From: Dermanyssus gallinae
Lineage: Eukaryota; Arthropoda; Arachnida; Mesostigmata; Dermanyssidae
Direction: 5' to 3'
Length of the DNA stretch: 64,000 nucleotides
NCBI GenBank assembly: GCA_003439945.1
Contig: QVRM01001100.1
Coordinates: 1 to 64,000 of the forward strand
The notes under the pieces are model-generated. The model saw nothing but the letters and a program-made list of their open reading frames with translations, was not told where the DNA came from and did no database searches. Positions 23,194 to 34,937 of the stretch are shown piece by piece. Made by a program: the position numbers and the translations under genes. Each line of letters begins with the position of its first letter. Within the stretch, counting starts at the first letter, position 1.

Positions 23194-23400
23194 CGTCGTT
23201 GTCGTCGCAACCACCACCAGCTGAGGCCCTTTCCTCGACTGGTGTTTCCTCGACTCGAGCTATTGCAGGTAGGGCTAATAATAGTAATATAGTGGTGGTA
23301 GCAGCAGATTCGTTAGCAACAACAACAGCAACAAGGACAGAAACAGCAGCGAGGGCAGCGCAAGGCGACAGACCTTAGCCGGGCTTACACTGCACTGTTG
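19469..23400. repeat. trinucleotide-repeat-dense upstream flank of gene A
   Basis: Long, partly interrupted GTT/GCT (CAA/CAG on the gene A strand), ATC and GTC tracts recur: 19655-19690, 20070-20215, 20327-20432, 20690-20850, 21050-21077, 21961-22395 (ATC/CAAC), 22466-22522 (GTC), 22690-22770 (AGC) and 23100-23200. Very long homopolymer frames (poly-Val, Leu, Cys, Asn, Gln, Asp) appear on both strands and are artefacts. The stretch lies immediately 5' of the gene A start codon, so it may include promoter and 5' UTR. Confidence 0.8.
21482..21542. repeat. (TA)n microsatellite
   Basis: About 60 bases of TA, with one interruption near 21531. Confidence 0.95.
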
Positions 23401-23799
23401 CAGAGCCTTTGCTGATGGCATGGATGGCGGGCGCCGGCGGCGGCATCTCCGACGTCGTCCGACTTGCCAAATCGTCGAGTTCTCCTGGTTGTCGTGGTTG
23501 GCGGTGGCGATGAACACACAAGCGCGCCGGTTGAAGCTAAGCGGGAGGCGGGCGGAGGAACCGACGATTCATGAGAACATGGCCATCCCTGGCTATGACA
23601 CATCGGTTCTCACCGTCAATCAGCAGCAGCATCAGCAGCAGCCGCCGCCGCAAAAGGGCGAAGGACACGATGAATGTAGCACAGCTCGGCTTAGCTCAAG
23701 ACAGGATACCAAGCAAGCAGCAAGCCGGTATGGCCGGCAAGAACAAGCCTTCGAGATAGATCGAAACTAAGGGGAAAAATCGAGGAGAGACTTCCTAAC

Positions 23800-24120
23800 T
23801 CAGCACCCACTTACTCTACTCAAGGGAGAGTGAGTGGGTGCTGAGTAAGGAGGAGACACAGAGAGAGAGAGAGAGAGAGAGCGAGAAGGATAGTGTGTGT
23901 AAGAGAGATAGGTAGGATAGAGAGGAAAAACGAGAGAAATAGGAAGAAATATGGGAAATAAGGAGTGAGGGGGGGGGGCAAACGCGAGCCGGTGCTGAGT
24001 AAGGAAGAGACAGAGAGAGAGAGAGAGAGTGTGTGTAAGAGAGATAGGTGGGGTAGAGAGGGAAAACGAGAAAAATAGGAAGAAATATGGGAAATAGGGA
24101 GGAAGGGAGGTTGAACGCGA
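23800..24120. repeat. hairpin and GA-rich tandem duplication
   Basis: ACTCAGCACCCACT at about 23800 pairs with AGTGGGTGCTGAGT at about 23832. Directly after it a unit of about 150 bp beginning GGTGCTGAGTAAGG and containing (GA)n, GTGTGTAAGAGAGATAGGT and GGAAGAAATATGGGAAATA occurs twice (about 23838-23988 and 23990-24110). Confidence 0.85.
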
Positions 24121-27067
24121 ACCGAGAGCCGCCTGAAAAAGCGCAGAAAGAGGGCGCCGTCCGACAGAATGGTACGAACGATAAACGGTCCAACAAGCTG
24201 ACCCCGACCGACTTATAGACGGTCGAACACCCACCAAGGCCGATATGTGTTTGTTGTCTCTGGTAGAGCCGTCGCAACCACCACCACACGGTCCGCCAAA
24301 GAACCCGAATCTTTGGCAACTCTCTAGCGTCACAACTGCTTCTAGAAATGCTTTCTTGTTTTTGCTCTTATTTCTTTGTCATTTTCTGTTCTGGGGCAGC
24401 GGCAGCAACCGTGTCGTTGTAATGTTCTCTCGTTTTTTTCTGACTATTTTCTGATCATATTCTGACTCTTTTCTGATCATATTCTGAGTGAAAGCTCTGG
24501 CTGAGGGTGCTGACTCGCACCGCCTGTTACTCCGCCAATGGATGGATAAGAAGGACGAGAATGTCGTCAGAAGGATCGGAGGAGGAATCTTTGAAGTCAG
24601 GAAGCAACTGTGGTTGTAGAAAAGTAAACTTGACAAACAAGGGTTCCCTTAAACAAACAAGAACAGAATGTGCTATGCGTGTATCATTCGTCATAGAGTA
24701 TCATTTTCACATGCAGCAGAGTGAGTCGCCTAAGGCTTGTCGCTGGTGATGTCGCCGACGTCGCTTGCAAAAGACAATCAGCATACAGATTAACCAGCTA
24801 AAAGAGAGAGAGAGGAATGAACCTGCACCAAATATCTAAAATAACTTAATCGGGTTCCGTTTAAACTTTCTGCAGAACTTTTTCGGAATATGACCGAACC
24901 GCTGCACGTGCATCTTCAGGGATTTGTCTTATTTAGACATACTGGGCCTTGAGAAGAAATCTCGAGACTGATAGAGATGAAAGATCGCATGGATTATCCT
25001 CTTCTGTCAAAAGCCCAAACTTAGCAAAAACACGAGGTACTTTCGCAAAGGCAAAAATTATTATTTTTATTTTATTTAGTAAAAATGCACTCTGGTTATG
25101 TATATATAATATGTATGCAAACAGGGTAAAAATAATTTATGAGTATTCTCGCTGAAGCTGACAGAGCAACTCACATCGGGTAGGTGATACAGGGAATATG
25201 GGTCTATAGGATGAGACCAAGCAATCTTCCAACCTTCTGGAGACCGTCCCTTTCTAGTTATGCATCTACGGCCATTTTAAAGACTGCTGGTAATCCTTAG
25301 GCATTTGATCGTTTCCGGAGATCTGCCGTCGGTCTGGGAGCACGGCCTCAGAACCGTGCCCTCCGGCATTCTTTCAGCCGCTCTTTATTCCTCTTTTCCC
25401 TACATCTCTCTTTACTCACTGCAACCTGGTGTCTGTGCTCCTCCGTCTGCCACTCAGTGAGCCACAATAACTTAATCAATGAAAATCTATCAGATCCCGT
25501 GGAAGCGTCGGTGCTTTTTATAGGGATTTTTTAAGGCTTATCTCACACGTATTGCTCGATCATTTGACTTCAGCGTCAAAGCTTACTCTTTGTTTGTGAC
25601 GATGGTCTTCAGATCGAGCGCGTTGCCTTGTATTCGGATCAGAGATCATCTGCCTTTTCTTGCCACTCCTTGTCGCCAGATGCCGCTCTCATAATTTTGT
25701 CCTTCCGGCGGGCTCTTGTATTAACACCGGGCTCTAATGCACTTTTTGTGCGGCAGCCACCTTAGGGGACCACCCGGGCTTTGGTGCAGTATTTCCCTGC
25801 CGTGGGTGTGCTGAAGCTGGCGTTGCGTTTTCGCATGCTTTTAAAATTATCATGTCTAAGCTTTTTTTGATTGTAGATATTCGCCATTTCGTTACAGCCC
25901 CTAGCTAGCTCCGGCTTAAGCGTCTTCTTTCTCATCCTGCGAGTCGACCATCTGGACCTGTGGCACCCAGCGGCAAGCACCGTGCTCGTGAGTGTGTCTT
26001 CGTTTTTCACCGTGAACTTAATATATAGGTGGCTTTCGCACCGGGGCAAAGGCCGCCGCCTACCCAAAAGCAGGCGGAGTGAAAATATCACCGATACCAG
26101 ATATGCATGTATTAAGCTTTAAAGGATCTACACGAGGACGCAGAGGTGGTTGGGTAGAAGAAACAGGAGAGGGACGGACGGGCCAGACCAGGCAGCCGTG
26201 AAACAAGCCTCCCAACTGGCCGAGTACAGCCCCGCCAGAATTCAAAGTTGATATATGCGGTAGGCAGCTACATGTAGGGCCTGCCTTGCCTTATTAGATT
26301 GCAATGACTTCACTCTGGAGAGCTCCGTTGAAGCTCCCGTCGGACGTGATATTGGGGACAATCTATGCTCTCATTCCGTCACAGCTCTGAAGGGGCAATG
26401 AGGAGTTCCCGGTTGCCCTGGAAGATATTTTGCTATGGATATGGACGGTAACATTAGAATAGATCATACGGATCAGAGAACGGGTGGCGCCTAGAAAAGT
26501 CCCCGATAACCATCGGGGGGACCGTAGGTTATTTTAACGCTCAAGACTGCCAAGGAAGTCGCTAGACGGCGGAGGTTCACGCAGCAGTCTCGCAAGAGCA
26601 ACCGAGAGAAGGGGCCATGAAAGGTAGGCGGGAAAGTGCAACCAGGCCCTCAAAATCTTAACGCACCTTTTCAGGACAGTTTCTATTTTGGCATAAGCCT
26701 CTTAGATAGATATATGTAAATGTGCAGAAAAATAAGCGAAGACTTAGCTGAATCAAAGAGAATGGCGGGGACGCCTCTACCACGGCTTTCAAGAAGCGCC
26801 ATGTATTGCCGAACCTGGCTAATGCATGGTGATAATTTTCATTTCTCCTCACCCTCCCATGAGGGAAAATGAAGAATAATAAAAACGCGACGAAGTAGGC
26901 TACCAGAGCCGACAAAAGCGTAATTAATCCCTAAGACTATGTCAGAGAAAAACACTTTACTGGTCTAACAAGACAACATAAAAGGAGATCCACAGCTAGG
27001 ATTTTTTTTAATGTCACTGACTGGCGATATAGAGTCCGTCATGCTATAGGTTTTGTTGTCTGCACAA
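24121..27067. other. no supported gene
   Basis: About 2.9 kb in which I recognise no domain. It contains a short tandem TTTCTGATCATATTCTGACT repeat near 24436-24492 and scattered short frames. Parts near 25600-26600 read like very old transposon sequence, but I could not tie them to a family. Confidence 0.5.
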
Positions 27068-27069
27068 TC

Positions 27070-27113
27070 TCACCTCACAATTGTGATCACCTCGCAATTG
27101 TGAATAAAGAATA
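27070..27113 (+). mobile_element. possible 3' tail of an RLE-type retrotransposon
   Basis: ACCTCACAATTGTGATCA followed by AATAAAG closely resembles the shared 3' UTR end of the two plus-strand RLE elements (ACCTCACAATTGTA..AATAA). No matching coding part is recognised upstream. Confidence 0.4.
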
Positions 27114-27299
27114 TATCATAATGACAAGCGATCTAAGGATGATGAGCCTGGCTCAAACGTTCGAGCTTCACAATCTTGATAATAATATTCTTATTTTTTA
27201 CCAATTGTTTGTTCTTATTGATACGTACATGTAGCATAATTACTAATATATTAATCATATAAAATGCTTTGCGTTATTATTGGTTAAGGGTTGGTGACC

Positions 27300-27826
27300 A
27301 CTCCACATCATCTCGACATTGCCTTTCTATAGTTCCAACGACAGTCTTGTTGGAGGAACGCGGCCGACGTTGGCTCCGCTGTAGCCTCAAAAAGCGTCTT
27401 CCGAAGCTTGTTTGTCAGTTCCAGTGCATCCTTGCGCGAAACGCCAGATGACTCGAGACCGAACACCAAAAGAACGTGGTCCTCAAGAAGATGCGCGTAT
27501 AGGCGCTGTTTATGCATCTCCCGTTGGTGACTGATGTGGTGGCCGACGCTCCACGATAGCCGAGAGCCAGTTGCCGCTGTTAAGCCCAGTCCCGCTTGGT
27601 AAGCCCATTCGGTCGACGCCTGTCGTTTTTCTGCAGTCCGCGAGGCTCCAGTGTAACATCCTGGCCAGCTTAGTGCAACTAAGCCGGTGCAGGCCACTCC
27701 ATCCACCGTTCCTCCACATGGACATTCCTCCCTCTCAAACATAACAGTGCCAAGTTTGAGTAAAGGGTAGCCTAAGTGGCGAGGTCCCACCCCTTCTGCC
27801 TAGTGACCTGGTTCTGTAAGGTCCTT
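27300..27826 (-). pseudogene. RLE-type retrotransposon, C-terminal fragment
   Basis: Read on the minus strand, starting from the shared (AAT)n tract at 27827-27843, broken frames resemble the C-terminus of the elements at 27845-31507. YPLLKLGTVM matches their LPQLGTML block, and CPCGGTVDG and TGLSC match the Cys/His block. A terminal part with the pattern EPTSAAFLQQ matches the family's final RRxxxFLRQL block. At least one frameshift separates the two frames, and a central piece including the endonuclease RPD motif appears missing. It is a diverged relative rather than a recent copy. Confidence 0.6.
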
Positions 27827-27843
27827 AATAATAATAATAATAA
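27827..27843. repeat. (AAT)n tract bounding RLE elements
   Basis: A short AAT run that forms the 5' border both of the plus-strand copy 1 and of the minus-strand fragment to its left. Confidence 0.85.
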
Positions 27844-27844
27844 G

Positions 27845-30071
27845 AAACCAGAAAAACAGAAAAACTTATTGCTGACGCCGTCCGGTCTTTTTCCCTAGCA
27901 TCAGGCCCAGGATTAGACGGTTTACGTCCTCGGCATCTGCTCGATATGCTCGATAGCACAGTACCGTCATCTGGGAGGCTGGTGGAAGAACTCCGTTCTC
28001 TTGTTGGTTCAGCCTTGGGTGGTAATTTGCCACATTTCTGCATTCCCATCTTCTACGGGGCCAATCTGACAGCCCCTAAAGAAAAAAGACGGCTCTATTA
28101 GACCTATAGCACGCGGCCTTACAATCAGGAGGCTTATCGCTAAAGTAGCCATTGCCATTACCAGAACAACAATTGTGACAGCAATTTCACCAAGTCAGAT
28201 AGGCGTTGCAGTGAAAGGCGGTGCAGAAGCGGCAGTTCACACAGTACGAGCATTTGTTGAAGCAGAAGGTCCAGTACGGGCCTTAGTTAAATTGGATTTT
28301 CTTAAGGCCTTCAATACTATACGACGCGATGTAGTGCTTGATGAGGTAAGACTTAAAGTGCCGCAACTTCTGCCGCTAGCTTGGCAAAGCTACAACCGAC
28401 TCTGCTGTGCTGGGATGAAAAAGCATCACTATTATCAGCTAGTGGAGTGCAACAAGGCGATCCGCTTGGACCTGCTTTATTCAGCCTCGGGGTATCCAGT
28501 TTAGTGGCACGCATGAAGAGCCCTCTTAACGTTTGGTACCTAGATGACGCAACGATTGGAGGCCCACTTGATCTGGTTGTGTGTGATATTATCAACGTGC
28601 CGAATTTTGCAGAAGAGGGAGGCCTTAGCCTCAGTGCCTCTAAGTGTGAAGTCATTACATTGGGAGGTAATGTCCAAGAACAGGATGAAATTTTTAGGGC
28701 GGTTTCGAATGTCTTGCCAGAATCTAGGCGCGTTGACTTAGACGAGCTGGAGCTTCTGGGAGCCCCAATAAGCTTACGATCGATTTCAAAGACCCTTAAA
28801 GACAAGTGCACTGGACTGAAGCAAATTCGCTCTCGCTTAACGGCGATGCATTTGCAAGCAGCTCTGTGCATCTGGAGATACAGTTTGGGCTCGCCAAAAC
28901 TTAACTATACTCTGCGCACTTCACCAGCTATTAAATGTCACGAAGATCTTCAAGCTTACGACGATACCGCAAGAAGCATTTTAGGTGAGGTATTAAACGT
29001 CGACCTGCATGATAACACTTGGAAAAGAGCAACCCTTCCAATTGCCGAAGGAGGACTTGGTATTAGATCAGTGGCGGAGCTGGCTCCCATGTGCTATGCC
29101 GCGTCTTTATTGGAATTTGGTAAACTCGCAAAAACGTTGGTCGAACCAGACATCCGCCAAGGAATCACAAGAGCCAAAGACGCTACAGAGCTAATAGCTA
29201 GACAAACAATTGGACCAGGCCCCTGGCAAGAACGACCCACACAGCATACATTGATCTCCTACAGATGCAGCGCTGCAGCTAGAGAGCTATTAGACAGCCT
29301 CCAATCTCCAGTGGAAAAAGCTGTCTTTCTGGCAGCACAGGACACATTTAGTGGAGGCTTTCTAAAGTGTCTCCCTTACCCGCAGCTGGGTACCATGCTA
29401 GACAACACTTATTTCGCATGGTAACAGCTCTTCGAATAGGTGCCCCGGTTTGCAACCCATACAGTTGCCGCGCATGTGGTACCACAGTAACTGAGGATTG
29501 ACTTCACCCTCTGCATCAAAAGCCATGGTAGAGTTTCTAGACATGCTTAAGTCAATGCAATTATAAGAAGAGCCTTACGCAGAGCTGGTATACCAAGCAC
29601 GCTCTAGCCCAGATTAGGACTTCATGACGACAAATGACCTGACGGTGTAACAATCCCGCTATGGGCTAACGGCAGATGCTTGGTATGGGATGCTACAGTG
29701 TCCTGTACAGTGGCTCCCTCGTATATACGCCACAGTTCACTAGAAGCGGGATGGGTTGCCGAGCGCGCAGATAATGGGAAAAACGCAAGTACCAAGATCT
29801 GGAGTCAAGTTATATCGTAGTGCCAATATCTATGGAAACAATGGGTCCGGTAAGCAAGGGAACCAAGAGATTTATCAGTGAGCTGGGCCAACGGATTACA
29901 GATCTCACAGGGAATCGGCGCGAAGGCGAGTTTCTACGGCAACTGCTGTCGCTTGCAGTGTGCCGAGGAAACTCCGGCTGTATTGTCGGTTCCATGGAAT
30001 AATATTTAGGAGCTAGGAGAAGACAAGGAGTACACGTTCATACCTCACAATTGTAACATTTAAACAATATT
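27845..30071 (+). mobile_element. RLE-type non-LTR retrotransposon, copy 1 (5' truncated, decayed)
   Basis: Order on the plus strand: a truncated RT N-terminus (SGPGLDGLRPRHL near 27900), RT motif A LVKLDFLKAFN (near 28290), a frameshift near 28400, motif B GVQQGDPLGPALFSL (near 28445), motif C WYLDD (28534-28548), then a thumb/linker to 29424. A second shift follows, then a Cys-rich stretch, the endonuclease core PDGVTI with LVWDAT (29637-29690), and a C-terminus ending CRGNSGCIVGSME plus stop near 30002. The RPD arginine codon is now TGA. YLDD RT plus a C-terminal PD-(D/E)XK-like endonuclease is the R2/R4/Dong-type architecture. The copy starts and ends at (AAT)n. Confidence 0.85.
28381..29424 (+). 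pseudogene. RT and linker of RLE element copy 1
   Basis: The longest open part (about 347 codons) of copy 1. It carries RT motif B (GVQQGDPLGPALFSL), motif C (NVWYLDDATIGGP), the block LSLSASKCEVITLGG that follows motif C in many RTs, and a linker with ALCIWRYSLGSPKLNY and the RPTQHTL block. Motif A lies upstream in a different frame (28175-28504), and the endonuclease lies downstream in another, so the protein is split at least twice. Confidence 0.85.
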
Positions 30072-30076
30072 AATAA

Positions 30077-30154
<78 letters not shown>
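30072..30154. repeat. (AAT)n tract between RLE copies
   Basis: About 27 AAT units. They form the 3' tail of copy 1 and the 5' border of copy 2. Poly-Tyr antisense frames here are artefacts. Confidence 0.95.
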
Positions 30155-30155
<1 letters not shown>

Positions 30156-31507
30156 CGAAATCATCGTCGTAGGCGGAGATCCCCACGAGCAGGGCGAAAT
30201 GTTTAGAACCATCGAAAACATCTTGCCCGGATCGAAGAGAGTTGATCTGGCGGACCTGGAAATTCTAGGTGTACCGATTGGAGCTCGAAGAATTATTGCG
30301 ACGATTACAGTTAAGCGCAACGCGCTATTGCGGATCGAACCCCGCCTCATCGCAATGCACCCGCAGGCAGCTCTTTGCCTCTGGAGATATAGCTTAGGCT
30401 CGCCAAGGCTGAATTGCATCCTGCGGACCTCCCCAGCGAGCAACGAGCGGGCCGGCCAGCAGGACTTTGACGACACCGCAAGGGAAATTCTAGGCGAAGT
30501 TCTGAACGTCACTCTGACTGACCATACCTGGCAAAGGGCAACCCTTCCCCTTAGAGAAGGAGGGCTTGGCATCAGGACCCTCGTCGAGCCTAATATTCGT
30601 CATGTAATACAAGTGACGAAAGACAAGGCCGAGCCAGCTGCAAGGTTCGTCACAGGCCCTGGTCCCTGGGAGGAGCGCCCTACACAGCATACGCTTGACG
30701 GTTATAGGTGCAACATTGTGGGTCGAAATCTTCTCGATAGCATGCAATCCCCCACAGAGAGAGCGGTTTTTATAGCCGCCCGAGACAACTTTAGTAGCGG
30801 ATACCTAAGGGCTCTACCCTTGCCGCAGCTGAGCACCATGCTGGACAATACCTCCTTCCGCATGGTGACAGCGCTCCGAATTGGAGCTCCCATATGCGAG
30901 CCATACACCTGCTCAGCCTGTGGGACGCCTGTAGAGAGTAACGGCTTTCACCCCCTGAGCTGCATCAAACGCCAAGGAAGAGCCGCTAGGCACGCGGAAC
31001 TTAACTCGATCATAAGGAGAGCCCTTCGTCGTGCAGGCATACCGAGTACGCTGGAGCCCAGACTCCATACAAGCAGTGACAGGAGGCCCGACGGAGTCAC
31101 TATTCCATTGTGGTCTGGCATGGGAAACAACAGTTGCCCCGTCTTACTTGCGACACAGTGCCCTTGAGGCCGGCTGGGTCGCCGAACATGCAGATCGAAA
31201 AAAAATACGAAAGTACAGGGACTTAGAACCCAGATACTACGTCGTGCCTATCGCTATGGAAACACTAGGTCCCGCTAGTAAAGGTCACAAGGAGATTCAT
31301 TAAAGAGCTTGGCGACCGGATACAGGAGAACACAGGCGACCGACGAGAGAGCGAGTTCCTGCGGCAGTTGCTCTCGCTGGCGGTGTGCAGAGGTAACGCT
31401 GCCTGTATAATCGGGTCAATGTTTTGAGAGGAAGAGACTGCCACCGAGATATTTAATTATATATTAATACATGTTCAGACCTCACAATTGTATGATCAGC
31501 AATAAAC
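30155..31507 (+). mobile_element. RLE-type non-LTR retrotransposon, copy 2 (5' truncated)
   Basis: This copy starts directly after the (AAT)n tract, in the region after RT motif C. The frame from 30199 covers the linker (LCLWRYSLGSPRLN), the block GPGPWEERPTQHTL, CSACG and HPLSC (a Cys/His motif), and RRPDGVTI of the endonuclease. Two frameshifts (near 31120 and 31295) lead into ALEAGWVAEHADR with PIAMETLGPASKG, and then the end block FLRQLLSLAVCRGNAACI with a stop at about 31427. Relative to copy 1 it lacks about 22 residues (SVAELAP..KLAK). The 3' UTR shares ACCTCACAATTGTA with copy 1 and ends in (AAT)n at 31508-31526. Confidence 0.85.
30199..31167 (+). pseudogene. linker and endonuclease part of RLE element copy 2
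   Basis: A 322-codon frame with no RT core. It is well conserved against copy 1 at the protein level despite nucleotide divergence, keeps the RPD endonuclease motif with its arginine, and ends at a frameshift just past it. The 5' boundary at the microsatellite shows that the loss of the RT is a 5' truncation, as expected from incomplete target-primed reverse transcription. Confidence 0.8.
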
Positions 31508-31526
31508 AATAATAATAATAATAATA

Positions 31527-32077
31527 CTCCAGCGTTGATTATCCGCGCTAATTTTGTCTATTGGCGTTCGAAACTGAAAGCTGCAGGCCTCCTTACGCTC
31601 CAGCTAATTCAGCGCCTAGGTAGAAGCCTTCATGTTTTGACGGGAGACTCAAGAGTTATGCTACAGTACGGATATTGTACAATTTGTCTAGCTTCTAGGT
31701 GTTTGCGCGGTACGTGCGAGTTGCACAGTTAAGACAAACAGCTCACTAGCTTTATTGCAGAAATCACCAATGTGACGGCTTTTCACAGGTGGACACGAGG
31801 AAGTGTGTATTGTGGGTGCCATGATTTTAACCATTATGGTGTTACTCTCAACCGCCGCCCCTAGACTTTAAACGCAAGCTAGATCGGGAACAAAGTAATT
31901 AAATTAAAACGGATTTAACATATTCATGTCAGGAATCGTTTTGCATTCAGACACAAGTAAGTTGATTCTGCTTATTCACTGCTTTGAGTCGTTTGCCAGC
32001 ACTGCGAATACATACAGCTTTGCTATATAAAAACATGTGATACAGTGGTCGAGTCACTTAGCATTGTGTGTGGACAT
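31527..32077. other. no supported gene
   Basis: About 550 bases between the (AAT)n tail of RLE copy 2 and an R1-like fragment. I see no recognisable feature. Confidence 0.5.
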
Positions 32078-32779
32078 TAATTGAATATAGGCCACTACGC
32101 CCACGGCGCTAATGGCCAAGTGAACGAACACAGGGTTGGGAAGGCCCCATCAGAAATATGTCTTTTCTGTGAAGATGCCCTGGAAGACGGTCCAGAACAC
32201 ACACTTCTTAAGTGCCAGGCATGGGAAGAGGCCAGAACCGGAGCGATTAGACACATTCGCGAGAAATGGTATAGAGCGGGAATAACCCATCCCTGAAGTT
32301 CAAGACCCTCCACGAAACTGTTTGAAATGCTTCGTGGAGTACATCCTGGGTTCGGCCCAAGCATGGGAACTGGGAGCGGAAATAGCACAGGAGGTGCTAA
32401 AAGCACATAAGATGCATGGAAAGGCAGAATCCTTTTGAGGCCAGCACGGCTGAAGAAAGCGCAACTTTGAATCAAACGGGTTCGCAAGGGCTGGGACAAA
32501 GTGCGCCTGACAGGTGGGGGAACCCGTGAGCGACCCCGGCCAATTGATCCGATAGGGCATTCGCCACTTCTCCTGATGGCTCATAGCACTGTTCTATGGA
32601 GACCTGGGCCATCAGAGAGTGAAGCTTAAGGGGGGAGGTGCGTTTAGTGGGTATGGGTCTTAGCGGCGTAACATCCATCCGCTGGGGTCGAGTCCCACAC
32701 AGCTCGAGATGGAAACCGAATTTTCCTACTCGTAGCAGTAGTGCGTAACTGCATTTAACCCTCCTCCACAAAAAAAAAG
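32078..32779 (+). mobile_element. R1-like non-LTR retrotransposon, 3' fragment 1
   Basis: 5'-truncated to the last part of ORF2. The frame at 32081-32296 ends in CLFCEDALEDGPEHTLLKC, a CCHC finger matching CVYCQEGTEDDSTH of the long copy at 42443-46145. The 3' UTR (AACCCGTGAGCGACCCCGGCC, then GGGCCATCAGAGAGTGAAGC, GTTTAGTGGGTATGGGTCT and CGCTGGGGTCGAGTCCCAC) is shared with the other copies, and the element ends in a 9-base A run. It is a diverged subfamily by its coding part. Confidence 0.85.
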
Positions 32780-34937
32780 TGAACGAACAGTCTTTTTCTG
32801 CGCTCGGACGTAACCACACATGTTGCTGTAATGTACCGTTGGTTTTGTAGCTCAGTGGAGCAAAATTAAAACACGTGAGCAGTTAGCACTTTGAAACTGG
32901 GATCGTGTCGTGAAGTGGTTTCCCTGTTCAAACAGTAAGTTGAACCTAGGTACACACCTGAGTAACGCTACTCTGTACCTCGTACAAAAGCTTCACGTAT
33001 TTAGTTAGTTGAGGCTCGCAAACCCGGAAGCAGAAACTGAGCTTGAAGAACAAATGCTTCGTACAAACAGACGAATATAAAATCTAGAACGTGGTATAAG
33101 CTGTGTGTAGTTAAACATCTGCAACATAGGCTACGTGGTGACCGATTTCAATAAAGATGAAAACTATACTCCTAGAGCACGGGTGTGATCTAGAACTAAA
33201 GGCTTCACTTTGATTTCGGTAGATAGTATATTTTAATTATTTTATAGTTAAAGTCGGCGGCACCATGTTTTTGTGAACTAGTAACTATTCAACAACTACA
33301 AAATACCTTGCATTTTGGGGATCGCGAATTTGAATCTGCGGCCAATCGCTCTTAAAAGTCAATTACCAATTTAAATAAGACAATAGCTGTTTTCGGTCAT
33401 GAAACCGACGACAAGAAAACATAACGCAGTAAGAACATAATCTCGGTGAAGGAACTGCGAGACAATTTCCTTATCTACTTTACATGCTAATAAAGTAGAA
33501 CGATCGTTTTGGCAATTACTTCTATAGGCAGTTAAGGTAAGTCTGTTCAGCGAATTATCAACGGGCCCCGTGTGAGACCTAGAGCAATTTTGATATGTGT
33601 CGCCGCCCTTTAGGCACCTTGTTTACACGTGTGTCGTTTGTCCTATTTAACACTGAGTTGAAGAAAGCGAACACTTAACCCGAATGTGATGTAAAAGCTA
33701 TACTAGTTCGTACTTTTATTTTGCGAAAGTAGCGCATTCACGTTTAGATAATTTTCTAAGATTAGTCTTTGTCCCCCTCACACTACGTTCAATGCTACAG
33801 AGACAAAGAGGCTTTGAGTCAAACAAATTTGAGCAGACCGCACCCGGGTTTTGTTTAGTAGACGTCTTGTTGAAATAGAGAAGGAAAGTATCAAGCCACT
33901 ACAGCAGAGCGGCTCGTAGGTGGAATGAAAAGTCACAAGGTATACGCCACCAACTGGTACATGCGGACGCACCCTTTCTGTCGGGATCAATCATAGGGCG
34001 ACGCCAGATAACATTGTACTGGCGTCAGGGACAAGCAAATCGAGCCGATGAAGTCCGGATGGGTCTTTCCTGCCAAAAAAAATTAAGCCGCCCGTCAGTC
34101 CGGGCAGAATGACGCGCTTTATCTTTGAAGAAAATGATTTGCTCATTCAGTCCCCTAAATTTTCTTTATAGTTTTCTTGTAATTACAGCCAGACTTACAC
34201 AAGAAGACCACAATCCGATGGCATCCTTGAGGTTCCGCAGAAGAGTCCAACATCAACACTTCCTACTGAAAACAATAGCGCCGGCACTCACTCAGGGGAC
34301 TGTTTTGGACCTCCTACGGTACACTGTTGCCGACATTGCTTGCTCACGTAGTAGTTTACGGGGTATGACATATCCAGAGCAATCCTGCAGCAAAGCGAGA
34401 GGAGAATATCTTACATATCATGCTTTCCCAGTTCAGATACCTATGCTTTCCCAATTCAAGAATTAACGACGTTTTTTACAGCGGTATGATCTTAAAAATG
34501 CGTAACGGTTTCCATAAACCGCTACGGTATTTGCTCTTCCTTTATCTCTCAGCCGGTGACCTCTGATAGAGAATGAAATACCATGACCGGCCTCGAAGAA
34601 ATCCTGTCATTATCACGTGACTGCGGTTTTTTGCAGTATTTAGTCACCGTCCGTAGGGCTCTGAGTTTAGGTTGTGTTGCTATTAAGTTCCATGCGACAC
34701 TCTTGAAAGCAGCGGTTAAGTACACGTGACAACCCTCGGGTAGTACACGACTGGTAGTGAACTGAGATTGTTGTTGAAACGCTAGGGCACTTGCTTTATT
34801 TATATACTGAATAAGTTTATTTATATACCGTCCACTGAATGACTGAGTGAGCATCGCCAAATAATGATGCATCAAGGCCTGCAAGTCGAGGATACTTCAA
34901 GCGTAGTTCTTCCACATAACACGCATTACCGCTGTTA
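32780..34937. other. downstream flank of gene B, no supported gene
   Basis: Contains a box-A-like TGTAGCTCAGTGG at about 32848 without a convincing box B, a possible old S1 SINE copy at 33305-33400, and no recognisable coding region. Short frames near 34125-34466 show no domain. Confidence 0.5.
33305..33400 (+). mobile_element. possible old S1 SINE copy
   Basis: CCTTGCATTTTGGGGATCGC..TTGAATCTGCGGCCA..CTCTTAAA and CCAATTTAAATAAGACAA follow the order and spacing of the S1 copy at 15015-15212, with many substitutions. Confidence 0.4.

Noticed and set aside
20276..23378. Long frames of poly-Val, Leu, Cys, Asn, Gln, Asp or Thr on both strands
   Set aside because: They are translations of trinucleotide repeats, open in all phases, with no non-repeat homology.
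32840..32870. TGTAGCTCAGTGG as a tRNA or SINE promoter
   Set aside because: It matches box A, but no box B is found at a suitable distance.
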